From positions 1-63,128 of IMG/VR virus record IMGVR_UViG_3300005588_000038: DNA of 63,128 nt; one strand, written 5' to 3'. A program made the position numbers and the translations under genes. The notes beneath the pieces were generated by a model. The model did no database searches. It saw only the letters and a list, made by a program, of their open reading frames with translations, and had not been told where the DNA came from. The stretch's first letter is position 1. Each line of letters starts with the position of its first letter. Positions 41,123 through 50,191 of this stretch are shown piece by piece. This stretch comes from a virus.

Positions 41123-43216
41123 ATGCCACAGCCGAATTATTTGATAAACGCCCCAGATGAATCTGATACACCTGACAGATTCAATCGCTCGCCTAGATGC
41201 CAAGATCATCGAGACGGAGTGCGTACCGGATACTCTGATTCTTGCTGTTGCTGTAATCCGTGTCTCTATTATCAGGTGCTCGACTCGGTCATTGGTCCTG
41301 AACACTGCTGCCAGTGCAATCCTCGAATGATTGTAGCGCGGTTTGATCCTGATGATCCTGCCGATCAGTGCTGTCGATACGAGATTATCCCTATGTTCTT
41401 GGGAGTGTTGGTTGGATCGGATGACCCAGGGCTAAACCTAAACGATTATGTGGTACTGTACACTGGCACCGTGGCAGGCATCACTATTGAGGTCACGCTC
41501 ACTACCTATCCACTGAATAGTGAAAGTCAGTACGATAGATCGTGTTACTGGACCATCAAGATTGATCAGTTAGGTATCAATGAGAGGATCGAAATTGATC
41601 ACCAGGTTGTCACGTGTCTTGGTGTTCCTGCAATTGAAGTTGAGAACGTGACGGCTTATGAAAGCTGTACCGGTACTCTGTCTCTTTCGAATTTCGAAGC
41701 AGAGTTGGTGCCATTTCAGTATCGACAATTTCCTTCTTCGTTCGATCGAGGAGATCCAGAGTCTCTTTTGGTTGATGTACCTGAAATGGAGTGCATTGAC
41801 TGTGATTGGGATGCTGAAACTTCAGTTGGTCAAGTACCTCGGTTTCTGTGTCTTTTCGGAGTCAAAGAGCCGTACTCGGCAGGTGGATTTGAATCAGCTC
41901 GAATCAAACAAGAATTCGAGTGGGATTTTGATTATCTCCAGACTTTGGTTGATAATCCTCTTCAGGGTGAATTTTACGCAGGGGATGTCAATCCTCCTCG
42001 GTATCTAGTGACTAAGGTTTTGGGTCGATGGAGATCACCCCTCTACAACACTACCACAGGAAAAGTCACTCGGATAGATTACATCTATCTTTGCCAGGAC
42101 TACACTGAGTACGATTCAGTGTACGGTGATACTATTGTTCGTTGTGATCTTCGTACAGACTTCAAAACTCCTCCTGGATTCAGAGTTTACGATACGATTG
42201 CAGATGACGGAACAATAGACGAGCACGGGGAGATCTTTCCGATCATACCGCTATCATCTAGTGGATCTTGTGGTTGCGGCTTAGAGCTGACGGTGTTCTC
42301 TGATAAGAATTTTGATCCATTCCGCTCACCGCACTTTAAGCTTACTTCAGGCCGATGTCAGTGCTATCAGCATTTTTGCGGAGATTCTTGCCGGTGCCTC
42401 CCGAAATATCTTTGCGGAATGTTCTACGATGAGAATGGTGATTTCTGGTACAACATACTCTTCACCTGGAATCCTACTCGCAAATCGTACCAGTCAACAG
42501 GCGGTGCCCAGAATAATGGTGATGAGTTATCGACGTCTCTTGAGATTCGGTTGCAGAATATCTACGGTGAGTGCTGGTTGACATGGGAATACTCCGGTGA
42601 GTATGCAGCCTTTGATATTGAGCCTCAGCAGATTCAGTGCACTTTGCAACCGCTGCTGTCAGCAACTTTTTACGGATATTCGGATGATCGTGCAGTGTAT
42701 CTGCATGTTCATCCAGCATTCGAGGGTAACTGCGAAGAACTGATCGTTTGCAATGAGGCTACTCCATGCGCCACCAACTGCGGTTCGCACCCCAAGGTTC
42801 TAATTGCTTCTCTTTGGGCTGGTAATCCGCCAGGTGTAGGCGAGCCGGGGTTTTACTCCAGTTGTGCAATCGATGTCACCTTGGTCTACTATGAAGAAGT
42901 ATTCATTCTCGGAGACGCTGAAATTGAGATCGGCTGCGGTTATCGTGGATTTCATGTGCTTGAGTGTATAAACTTTCTAGGAGACCCTGAATACCTTCTA
43001 CTTTCTTTTGAATACAAGAACGGTGTGTTGACTATTGATCAATCAGGAGTGTCTCCTCGGCCTGGTACTGGTGGTAGTGAAATGTGGGAGATGGCCTACG
43101 AGACGTGTGATCCTTATTACAGCCACTTCTATGCCGAGTACCCAGGTCCGTCTGAAGTGCTCTGGTGTTGTGGAGAAACTATTCAGGCCGTCCAGATTGT
43201 CATACTTGAGGCTTGA
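41123..43216 (+). CDS. Large Cys-rich tail-region protein (697 aa)
   Basis: About 39 cysteines, many in pairs or clusters: SCCCCNPC near residue 40, HCCQCNP near 62, SGSCGCGLE near 375, and RCQCYQHFCGDSCRC near 410. The rest is beta-rich, Asp/Glu/Tyr-rich and lacks helices. It looks like a secreted or disulfide- or metal-stapled fibre or tip protein. Its place at the end of the tail module and just before the glycan cassette suggests an exposed particle component. The phage thioredoxin-like protein (16092-17015) may help fold it. Confidence 0.65.
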   Translation: MPQPNYLINAPDESDTPDRFNRSPRCQDHRDGVRTGYSDSCCCCNPCLYYQVLDSVIGPEHCCQCNPRMIVARFDPDDPADQCCRYEIIPMFLGVLVGSDDPGLNLNDYVVLYTGTVAGITIEVTLTTYPLNSESQYDRSCYWTIKIDQLGINERIEIDHQVVTCLGVPAIEVENVTAYESCTGTLSLSNFEAELVPFQYRQFPSSFDRGDPESLLVDVPEMECIDCDWDAETSVGQVPRFLCLFGVKEPYSAGGFESARIKQEFEWDFDYLQTLVDNPLQGEFYAGDVNPPRYLVTKVLGRWRSPLYNTTTGKVTRIDYIYLCQDYTEYDSVYGDTIVRCDLRTDFKTPPGFRVYDTIADDGTIDEHGEIFPIIPLSSSGSCGCGLELTVFSDKNFDPFRSPHFKLTSGRCQCYQHFCGDSCRCLPKYLCGMFYDENGDFWYNILFTWNPTRKSYQSTGGAQNNGDELSTSLEIRLQNIYGECWLTWEYSGEYAAFDIEPQQIQCTLQPLLSATFYGYSDDRAVYLHVHPAFEGNCEELIVCNEATPCATNCGSHPKVLIASLWAGNPPGVGEPGFYSSCAIDVTLVYYEEVFILGDAEIEIGCGYRGFHVLECINFLGDPEYLLLSFEYKNGVLTIDQSGVSPRPGTGGSEMWEMAYETCDPYYSHFYAEYPGPSEVLWCCGETIQAVQIVILEA

Positions 43217-43223
43217 TTGACTG

Positions 43224-44768
43224 ATGGCATCCTGCAGTGACATATTCCAAAAAGACACATATCCATGGAAAGTCTGCATGGGTCAGACAAAAATGGATCG
43301 AAAGAAAGTAGCGGCTTATCGTTCTCGACTAGGTGTCGACGAATTTGATCTGAAAGAGAGTGGTGGATCGGTAATTTCAGGCACGCCGGAGCAGCAACCA
43401 AAGCCAAGATTAGTTTTTCATGGCTACTCTAAAGATACAGCAGTTTCCGAATTTGAAGATTTGGCAGCTCAATTTCAATTTGGTCCTGGTACTGAATTGA
43501 AGAAGATCTTACAGAAATTCGGTGTGCCTCCGTGCGCTGACTGTGATAGTCTGGCGTTGGTGATGAATCAGTGGGGGCCTGGTGTCTGTCGGCAGAGAGT
43601 TGAAGATCTTGTCGATGATATGCTGCCTCGGGCTGTTACGTGGATGTCTCAAGAGCATCCGTGGGCCCATCGATTGCTCAAAGGGGTTGTGGAAAAATCA
43701 GCCATTAAAATCACTCTCCGCAAGTACATCCATCAAGCCATTGATGCGTATGTTAAGAGTGTTGAGAATGGAACTCAAAACGAAAAGAATCACCGCGAAG
43801 CTCGGCTAAAGCAGATTCGACTTCAAGCCTCTCAGCCTCGTCGAAAGAAAGGCGGCTGCTCTGGATGCGGAGGTGGTAAGCGGGCCCGAAGAGTATCTGG
43901 TTCGAGTAAACCTACATTAGGCAGAGGAGTTAGACCTGACATCTCAAATCTTACGTTCTCGACTGCCTTCGGGAGATATGCTGATACCGGTCATAAAGAT
44001 GTGAAGGATGTTAAGTCTACTCCATTTGATGGAGAAACTATCAGGAATCTGATCTACCACATCTACCCAACTGGTCCTCATTGGAAATGGAATCTTGATC
44101 AGTTGATACGGCACATTGATCAATTCAATGGACGGAGAATTGTAGGTATTGCTGTAGACAATGAGTCTGCTTCTGCAGATGAAGTCCGTAGGTATCTTGG
44201 AGGACATGTCTACGAGTATATGGTGTTCAAGAATTCTAAGAATTTCGGTGAGATGACTTCTTTCATGCCGTTGATTCAGCAGCTAGAGACACGGGATCCG
44301 AATCACATCACATTTCGAGGACACGCAAAAGGCGTTTCGCAGGTCACCAAAGTAGTACCGCACATCATGGGTTGGGTGGAAATGTTGTACACCACCAACC
44401 TCGGTGACCCTGGGTTGGTAGAAAGGCAATTGCGATCGAATGCTGTTACGGGTGCTTGCCGAAAATGGGATTTATTTTATAAGAGCAGAAAGACACTCTC
44501 GTATTCAGGTTCAATGTATTGGTTTCGGAACCACTGGTTGTATTCTCGATCTTGGCAGTCTGTTGTGCTTGCTCGATGGGGGTGCGAAGAATACCCAGGT
44601 AGATTGTTTCGGCCAGAAGAATCAGCTGTCACCTGCTTAGACAACACAGGATCGATGTATTCAGCGGCCTACTACCGGGATAAGGTGCTTCCGACGTATG
44701 AAAAATGGCTAGAGGCGCGCGGCATGAGCCTCTCTGATCGAAAGCTACCTAAAGGAGTGAAGGCGTGA
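43224..44768 (+). CDS. Large hypothetical protein, possible glycan enzyme
   Basis: 514 residues. An N-terminal half with a Cys motif (PPCADCDSLALVMNQWGPGV), basic helix and GGCSGCGGGKR near residue 210, and a C-terminal half that looks like an alpha/beta enzyme: NLIYHIYPTGPHWKWNLDQL, RRIVGIAVDNESASADEV, HITFRGHAKGVSQ and SGSMYWFRNHWLY. The second half resembles hypothetical proteins from polysaccharide clusters. The reaction is unknown. It is coupled by a GTGA overlap to the sulfotransferase-like gene. Confidence 0.6.
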   Translation: MASCSDIFQKDTYPWKVCMGQTKMDRKKVAAYRSRLGVDEFDLKESGGSVISGTPEQQPKPRLVFHGYSKDTAVSEFEDLAAQFQFGPGTELKKILQKFGVPPCADCDSLALVMNQWGPGVCRQRVEDLVDDMLPRAVTWMSQEHPWAHRLLKGVVEKSAIKITLRKYIHQAIDAYVKSVENGTQNEKNHREARLKQIRLQASQPRRKKGGCSGCGGGKRARRVSGSSKPTLGRGVRPDISNLTFSTAFGRYADTGHKDVKDVKSTPFDGETIRNLIYHIYPTGPHWKWNLDQLIRHIDQFNGRRIVGIAVDNESASADEVRRYLGGHVYEYMVFKNSKNFGEMTSFMPLIQQLETRDPNHITFRGHAKGVSQVTKVVPHIMGWVEMLYTTNLGDPGLVERQLRSNAVTGACRKWDLFYKSRKTLSYSGSMYWFRNHWLYSRSWQSVVLARWGCEEYPGRLFRPEESAVTCLDNTGSMYSAAYYRDKVLPTYEKWLEARGMSLSDRKLPKGVKA

Positions 44769-45343
44769 TTATCGGTCCTGATTTTGTGATTGGCCATATC
44801 GGTAAAACTGGAGGAGATGCTGCGAAGCAGTATACAGAAGCTCTTCGACCGAAAGGAGTGCACTGGTACGCAATCACCAACCCAGACAAACACCTGCCGC
44901 CGCACCAAGTGGTAGATCTGGAGGCCCATGATCTGGTTCTCACTTTTCGTCGGCTGCCGTCAATGGTGTTATCTTGGTTTCATCATTTCGGATGGCAAAG
45001 GACTCGATTTGATTCTAAGAGTGAAATGGTTGCTGCTATGGTCGAGTTTACTCGACCAGATGAAGTATTGAAAGAATTTGTGTCTGAATCAAAGCGCATT
45101 CCCTACTTCATTCGGTGCGAAAATCTTTTTGATGATTTGATAGAATTCTATCAGGCAAAAGGCGTTCTGGTTCAAACCCTGCAGGCTGCTCGGTTGTTTG
45201 AAGGAATCGAGACAAAACCAAAGCGTCAGTATCAACATCGAATTTCAAGCTGGTTCTCGTCTGGCCAATTGAAACAACTATATCAGAATAATCCACTTTG
45301 GTCAGAGTACGAAAATCGGGTGTACGGTTATCTGGTGCGGTAG
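44765..45343 (+). CDS. Sulfotransferase-like protein
   Basis: 192 residues, GTG start overlapping the previous stop. The N-terminal GHIGKTGGDA (residues 10-19) matches the PAPS 5'-phosphosulfate-binding H-I-x-K-T-G-G motif of the sulfotransferase-2 group. A FRRLPSMVLSWFHHFG block follows, where these enzymes carry the 3'-phosphate-binding R-x-P. Short for the family but plausible. It would move sulfate from PAPS to a sugar hydroxyl. A second, distinct one lies at 51784. Confidence 0.75.
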   Translation: MIIGPDFVIGHIGKTGGDAAKQYTEALRPKGVHWYAITNPDKHLPPHQVVDLEAHDLVLTFRRLPSMVLSWFHHFGWQRTRFDSKSEMVAAMVEFTRPDEVLKEFVSESKRIPYFIRCENLFDDLIEFYQAKGVLVQTLQAARLFEGIETKPKRQYQHRISSWFSSGQLKQLYQNNPLWSEYENRVYGYLVR

Positions 45344-45363
45344 TTCTTCAGAATGGCTCGAAT

Positions 45364-45957
45364 ATGAATTCCAAACAAAAACAAAATCGAACTGAGCTGC
45401 TGCAGAATTACTGCCAAAGCCATCCAGATATCGATGAGCGGACTCGATCTTCTTTGAACTCAATGCTTCTGAGGTACACACGATATCCACAAGCAAAGAG
45501 TGCCTTTGGCAGGCTCCCTGTACACTCGATGGCTGTAATGGATTTTGGGTGCGGAGTCGGGGACTATGGGTACATCGCTCTCAAGTACGGCCACAAAGTC
45601 ACGTTCTTCGACAACAACCCAGAGATGATTCGATTTGTCCGTTGGAGGATGGAAGGTATGGGCCGGAAAGCCGAATACAGCACAACTCAACCTCATTTCA
45701 GAGAATTTGATGCAGTGGTATTCGGTGAAGTTCTTGAACATCTAGAATCGCCTTTGGCGGTGATCACTGATGCTCTTCAGCATGTGGAATTCTTAGTCAC
45801 CTCAAGCTACCCGTTGCCTCATTCAGACGAGTACTGGCAGCATCCAGGACATACAAAATCAGCCAGAAAGGAATCGTCAGAATGTCTGAAGCTGCTTCGA
45901 TCAAAGTGCTATGAAATTAAAGGGCTTCAGCAGCTTCGAGTTTGGGCTGTGAGGTGA
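45364..45957 (+). CDS. Class I SAM methyltransferase
   Basis: 197 residues from ATG 45364; no strong ribosome site. SAM-binding motif I VMDFGCGVGDYG at about residues 56-67, acidic residue after strand 2 in TFFDNNPEM, and post-I FGEVLEHLESP (like UbiE or Coq3 types). Acceptor unknown. In this cassette a sugar hydroxyl is the likely target. Confidence 0.82.
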   Translation: MNSKQKQNRTELLQNYCQSHPDIDERTRSSLNSMLLRYTRYPQAKSAFGRLPVHSMAVMDFGCGVGDYGYIALKYGHKVTFFDNNPEMIRFVRWRMEGMGRKAEYSTTQPHFREFDAVVFGEVLEHLESPLAVITDALQHVEFLVTSSYPLPHSDEYWQHPGHTKSARKESSECLKLLRSKCYEIKGLQQLRVWAVR

Positions 45958-45961
45958 TTCA

Positions 45962-47335
45962 GTGTTGACTTTGATTACACCGACGGGAGATCGACCGGAA
46001 GCGTTTGCGCTTTGCGAGTATCTGATGTCTCGGCAGACCTGCAAGGAAGATCGCCAGTGGATTGTGGTGGATGATGGGAAAACCCCCACAGTACCCGTCT
46101 TAGGTCAAGATTACATTCGACGCACTCCGCATCGGAGTGATCCTTCGCACACCTTAGCCACCAATCTGGCGGTTGCTTTACCAAGAATCAAAGGAGACCG
46201 GATCGTCATTATCGAGGATGACGATTACTACTGCCGAACATACCTCGAAACTATGCTCCAGAATCTCCAGAAAGCTGATTTGTGCGGAGAACGAGGAGCC
46301 AAATACTACCACATTCAGAGCCGGAGGTGGTACTTTTGGTCGGACCACCAGCACGCCAGTCTATGTCGAACTGGATTTACCCGAAAAGCTCTCAAGGCTT
46401 TTGAAGGCACTTTGAGTAGTCTTCCTCGAGGCGACTGGAAAGTTGACATGGCTTTTTGGAAGCGATTTCGTGGAGCACGGAATCTCCGGGACTCAACTAC
46501 CAGAGGCAGAGCTTCTTGTGTAGGTGTGAAGGAACTTCCTGGTCGAGCCGGAATCACACATAAGCCGAATCGTCGTTCTCGGGATGATTCTAATCTATCA
46601 AAATTCAAAGAATGGCTCGGAGAAGATTGGTCTTTGTATCATCGGTTTGTCGATGATTCGCCTGTCAGCAACATCGTAATCTATACCTGCTCTTTTGGTG
46701 GCTATGATAAAATCAACACAGCGGTGCCAGGAGTGAGGTGCGTGGTGGTCACCGACAATCCTAATCTGAAAGTCCCTAGAGGCTGGGAACTTCGAGTAGT
46801 CCCTGTATCAGAGCAGGCGTCCACACCGAAACAAGCGAGTCGGTACTGGAAAATGATGTCCCATGAATTGTTTCCCAATCGCCCTACTCTGTACGTTGAC
46901 GGAAATGTTCGTCTGAAAAAGAATCCAGTCGATCTCCTTCGGCAGATATTGTATCAATCGCAAGGCTCACCTGAAATCATACTACTGAAGCACAATCGAA
47001 GCAGGACTGTGAGAGATGAGCTAGAAACTGTGGTTCGTATCGGTTTCGCTGATTCGTCTGTAGGAAATCTTTCAGTAGTCCAAGAGAGCTTGGACAATCC
47101 TGTTGCGTGGGGAGGATTCATTTATCGGAGACCTTCGAGTGGGACAGAGGCATTCAATCGTATCTGGTGGGATTTATTTTCGAAAGGAGTGCAGAGAGAT
47201 CAGCTAGTTCTGGTAACTGCACTTGATAGATCTGGAGTAGTCTACACAATATCAGGACAGCCAATTCCATTCTATGGAGAAACGTCGCCGTGGATGGATG
47301 TGGTTTCCCATCGGCTTCAGAGGTCAAAGGTGTAG
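45962..47335 (+). CDS. Two-domain glycosyltransferase: GT2-like fused to DUF616 (TOD1/MUCI70-like)
   Basis: 457 residues, GTG start. The N-terminal domain (1-230) has the GT2-A layout (MLTLITPTGDRPEAFAL, DRQWIVVDDGKTP, VIIEDDDYY near residue 85). From about 239 a DUF616 domain begins: VIYTCSFGGYDKI, CVVVTDNPN, SRYWKMMSHELFP and LYVDGNVRLK near 310. DUF616 proteins are glycosyltransferase-related. Fusion of two transferase-like domains suggests that one protein adds two sugars. Substrate unknown. Confidence 0.8.
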   Translation: MLTLITPTGDRPEAFALCEYLMSRQTCKEDRQWIVVDDGKTPTVPVLGQDYIRRTPHRSDPSHTLATNLAVALPRIKGDRIVIIEDDDYYCRTYLETMLQNLQKADLCGERGAKYYHIQSRRWYFWSDHQHASLCRTGFTRKALKAFEGTLSSLPRGDWKVDMAFWKRFRGARNLRDSTTRGRASCVGVKELPGRAGITHKPNRRSRDDSNLSKFKEWLGEDWSLYHRFVDDSPVSNIVIYTCSFGGYDKINTAVPGVRCVVVTDNPNLKVPRGWELRVVPVSEQASTPKQASRYWKMMSHELFPNRPTLYVDGNVRLKKNPVDLLRQILYQSQGSPEIILLKHNRSRTVRDELETVVRIGFADSSVGNLSVVQESLDNPVAWGGFIYRRPSSGTEAFNRIWWDLFSKGVQRDQLVLVTALDRSGVVYTISGQPIPFYGETSPWMDVVSHRLQRSKV

Positions 47336-47338
47336 ATT

Positions 47339-48235
47339 GTGTCCGAGGATCCGCTAATCATCGTAGACCGCCAGAAGAACCCGACACACGCTCTGCGTAA
47401 TCTCTTATCAGGCGGATGTGCGTTTTTGGTTTGCGGAGGCCCGTCTAGTAATCAGCTACCCCTCGAGAAGTTGAATTCTCGAGGGGTATTTTCAATGGCA
47501 GTGAACAACATGGCTGGGCATCGTTCACATCGACCATCTGCGTTTGTGTGCGCAGACCCTCCTCGCAAGTTTCATTCTGGGATTTGGCTGGATCCTGGTA
47601 TTTTGAAATTTCTTCCGATCGTGAAGATGACGAAATCTCGAGGTAGGTTGAGACAGAAAAAAGATGGATCTTTTTCTGATTTAACGGATGAAGCTGCGGC
47701 ACTCCAATTCATCACAGACATGCCTAACGTCTGGGGCTTTGAGCGTAGAAACTGGATGCGTCCAGACGACACGTTTTTTTCAGATGAAGGAGCTGCGTGG
47801 GGCAATCTTAATGCAGGCGTGATGAGAACAGGCGAACCAAAAACTGTGTGTACTATGCTCTTGGCACTTCGATTGCTCTACTATCTAGGCGCTCGGACTA
47901 TTTTCTTGATTGGTGTAGATTTCCACATGGACTCGGCTTTGCCTGAGATTGGAAACTATGCGTTTGAGGAAAAAAGAGATGCAGCAGCGATTTCATCGAA
48001 TAACTCGCAGTACCGAATTGTCAACTCTTGGTTGAGTTCCATGCAGGGCGACGGTGTGTTTTCTCGGGCCGGATTGAGAGTGTTCAATTGTTATGAATAT
48101 TCTGGATTGAGAGCCTTTCCATTTATTCCGTTTCAAGATGCCTTGACGTACGCACTCAGAATGATGCCGCCGCTGCCGTTTGATTTGACCGGGTGGTATA
48201 ATTCTACAGACAAGAAAGACTCCAGCGATGACTGA
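47339..48235 (+). CDS. Maf/DUF115-like glycan-associated protein
   Basis: 298 residues, GTG start with AAAGG eight bases upstream. The N-terminal VCGGPSSNQLPLEK (from residue 31), then GVFSMAVNNMAGHR and FVCADPPRKF follow the pattern of DUF115/motility-accessory-factor proteins that use nucleotide-activated sugars. ARTIFLIGVDFHMD is in the C-terminal half. A perfect 13-bp hairpin (47457-47488) is in the coding sequence. Confidence 0.7.
   Translation: MSEDPLIIVDRQKNPTHALRNLLSGGCAFLVCGGPSSNQLPLEKLNSRGVFSMAVNNMAGHRSHRPSAFVCADPPRKFHSGIWLDPGILKFLPIVKMTKSRGRLRQKKDGSFSDLTDEAAALQFITDMPNVWGFERRNWMRPDDTFFSDEGAAWGNLNAGVMRTGEPKTVCTMLLALRLLYYLGARTIFLIGVDFHMDSALPEIGNYAFEEKRDAAAISSNNSQYRIVNSWLSSMQGDGVFSRAGLRVFNCYEYSGLRAFPFIPFQDALTYALRMMPPLPFDLTGWYNSTDKKDSSDD
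47457..47493 (+). other. Perfect 13-bp hairpin with T-run inside a gene
   Basis: TACCCCTCGAGAA (47457-47469) and TTCTCGAGGGGTA (47476-47488) form a 13-bp stem with a 6-base loop, followed by TTTTC. It encodes part of the Maf-like protein. In shape it is terminator-like, so some transcripts may end here. Confidence 0.6.
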
Positions 48236-48713
48236 CATTACTCGAGCCTACGACTGGGAAGAAAAAATCTGGGGAAGAACGTGCCGGCAGCCTGTTTCTG
48301 CTCTTAAGGATTCCGAAGAGAGAGCAGGAATCAAGTATTCCTTAGTCATTCAAGAAGGTGGATGTTGCTCGTTCCATTATCATGCAAACCGAAGTAATCG
48401 ATTCGAAGTCACTTCTGGTGTGCTTCGGGTTGTGTGGGCTATCGGTTGGGAATTGTTCCATCGAGACCTCCGAAAAGGCGACTCACTGCTAATTCGAGCA
48501 AACATCCCTCATCAATTTCAGTGCTTACGAGGAGAATCCTACGCAAAAGAAATCTATCTACCAGATGGAGGAGGCGTAGATGTGACTGATATTGTGAGGA
48601 TGACTACAGGCGTGAAGCTGGATTCGAAATCAGAAAGATTTCGGACTCTCGTAGAGCGGCCTTGTGTTGTTTTGGCTGATGGTTCTTTCAGGACACCAAT
48701 CAAAGATGATTGA
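48228..48713 (+). CDS. Cupin-domain protein
   Basis: 161 residues, overlapping the previous gene by eight bases. Cupin motif 1 is GGCCSFHYHANRSNRFEVTSG (H-x-H ... E/R) around 45-65 and motif 2 DLRKGDSLLIRANIPHQF near 81-98. Metal-binding His pair and the final His (PHQF) are in the expected places. Mannose-6-phosphate isomerase-type or sugar-epimerase cupins are the likeliest relatives. It probably acts on a nucleotide sugar here. Confidence 0.75.
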   Translation: MTDITRAYDWEEKIWGRTCRQPVSALKDSEERAGIKYSLVIQEGGCCSFHYHANRSNRFEVTSGVLRVVWAIGWELFHRDLRKGDSLLIRANIPHQFQCLRGESYAKEIYLPDGGGVDVTDIVRMTTGVKLDSKSERFRTLVERPCVVLADGSFRTPIKDD

Positions 48714-49500
48714 GTACACAACTGTTCTTGGTGTCGATAGAAAGCATCTATGCCAACTCAAGCTGGCTTGGCCTAATTGGTGTGAGCAAAAACCGTCGAT
48801 TTTGAAAAATCGATTGGTGATTTTCTACGACGCTGGAGAACCTGTTGATTTGGCTCTTCGTCGAGATATCCTGAAGATCGTCGAAGAACACCCTTTCTTC
48901 ACCTTGATACCGTGGGGCCATGGAACTCAGTACCAAGGGGAAGTCGGATCCCGATGGCATGATCCTCAGCGGCACAAGATGCTCGCTGGATTTGTTCATG
49001 TGCCTGCGGCTTATGTATCGACTCCATATTGGTTGAAGCTCGATCTTGATACGATTGCAGATGGGATGGATGACTGGGTTGATCCAAAATGGTTCGAGAA
49101 CAGTCCTGCGATAATCGCCCATCCATGGGGATACACAAAGCCAGCGAACCAGATGCTTCTACTTGATGAGTGGTCGGTCAGGCATCATCAAGTTCTGTCT
49201 GATGATTTTGTAGAGCCGAGACTCAACTTGGTTCCAAAATCAGAATCATCTGGAATGGTGAAGCACCGCCGTATCATTTCTTGGTGCGGCTTTTTCGATA
49301 CAAATTTCACTCGGCGTGCTGCTTCTTCGGCTGACATTACCGAAGGGTATCGTCAAATCCCAGTACCTTCTCAGGACGGATATCTGTGGTACTATGCAAC
49401 ACGATGTGGACTGCCTGTTCTTCGAGTCAATATGAAGTCTCGTGGCTGGCACCATAAGTCGAATCTGTCTGGAATGAAGCGGGCAATCGAAGAGATTTAA
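48706..49500 (+). CDS. Glycosyltransferase-like protein (GT-A, DLD motif)
   Basis: 264 residues, start 48706 overlapping the cupin gene by eight bases. Rossmann-like strands and the D-x-D metal motif are in YWLKLDLDTIADGM (near residue 105), with a RLVIFYDAGEPVDLALRR segment upstream and a C-terminal DGYLWYYATRCGLPV. It probably transfers a sugar from a nucleotide donor. Family number not assigned. Confidence 0.65.
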   Translation: MIEYTTVLGVDRKHLCQLKLAWPNWCEQKPSILKNRLVIFYDAGEPVDLALRRDILKIVEEHPFFTLIPWGHGTQYQGEVGSRWHDPQRHKMLAGFVHVPAAYVSTPYWLKLDLDTIADGMDDWVDPKWFENSPAIIAHPWGYTKPANQMLLLDEWSVRHHQVLSDDFVEPRLNLVPKSESSGMVKHRRIISWCGFFDTNFTRRAASSADITEGYRQIPVPSQDGYLWYYATRCGLPVLRVNMKSRGWHHKSNLSGMKRAIEEI

Positions 49501-49522
49501 GTTATTAGCAGTAGTGGACGCA

Positions 49523-50191
49523 ATGGGTAAAAATCGATCTGGAAATGCTGTTATTCAGTTCTGCGAAAAGATTGAATGGCAACCGAAAACAGTAATCATC
49601 GCAGGTGTCGGTGTCCGCGGAACAGAAGTAGAGCTGATGCGGCAGGCATGGGATGATTGTGAGATTTACGGTTTTGAGCCGAATCCTCTAACGTACCAAT
49701 CATGGGTGAGACGGGAATCAACTTTTCCTGGGATGTTGATAAACTCAGCTCTTGGAGCCTTCGAGGGTTTAGCGACTCTGCGGTTTCGGCCTCAGCACAA
49801 AGACGGTGGTAGCTTGGCTGGTCTTGCAGAAGGGCCGTCGGCTTCAGCTACAGTCGACGTAGCCACTCTGAATTCTTTCTTTCGAAGATTCGAAAAAGCA
49901 CAGGGCTTAGAAGAATGTCTTCTTTGGCTTGATTGCGAGGGGTCTGAGCATAGAATTCTACAAGGACTCATCGGGGAAGGATTTGAGAAAAAGATACCGG
50001 TTATCAATGTTGAGATGACTGGGATCCCACCAGCAGACGGCTGGGCCGAACCAGTCCAGATCCATACCTGGATGCGGGATTTTGGGTACCACAGGCGGTG
50101 GGTACACACCACCAGAATTAACCGTGCTCAATACGATGCGATCTATGTGAGGAATGATAGGAACTTCAATCCAAGGATTCGAATGTGGTGA
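49523..50191 (+). CDS. FkbM-family methyltransferase
   Basis: 222 residues from ATG 49523; GTG 49514 is an equally weak alternative. Motifs: VIIAGVGVRGTEVEL, CEIYGFEPNPLTYQSW (acidic E of motif I region near residue 50), VDVATLNSFFRRF and LLWLDCEGSEHRIL near 130. FkbM enzymes methylate hydroxyls on sugars and polyketides. Coupled to the next gene. Confidence 0.85.
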   Translation: MGKNRSGNAVIQFCEKIEWQPKTVIIAGVGVRGTEVELMRQAWDDCEIYGFEPNPLTYQSWVRRESTFPGMLINSALGAFEGLATLRFRPQHKDGGSLAGLAEGPSASATVDVATLNSFFRRFEKAQGLEECLLWLDCEGSEHRILQGLIGEGFEKKIPVINVEMTGIPPADGWAEPVQIHTWMRDFGYHRRWVHTTRINRAQYDAIYVRNDRNFNPRIRMW

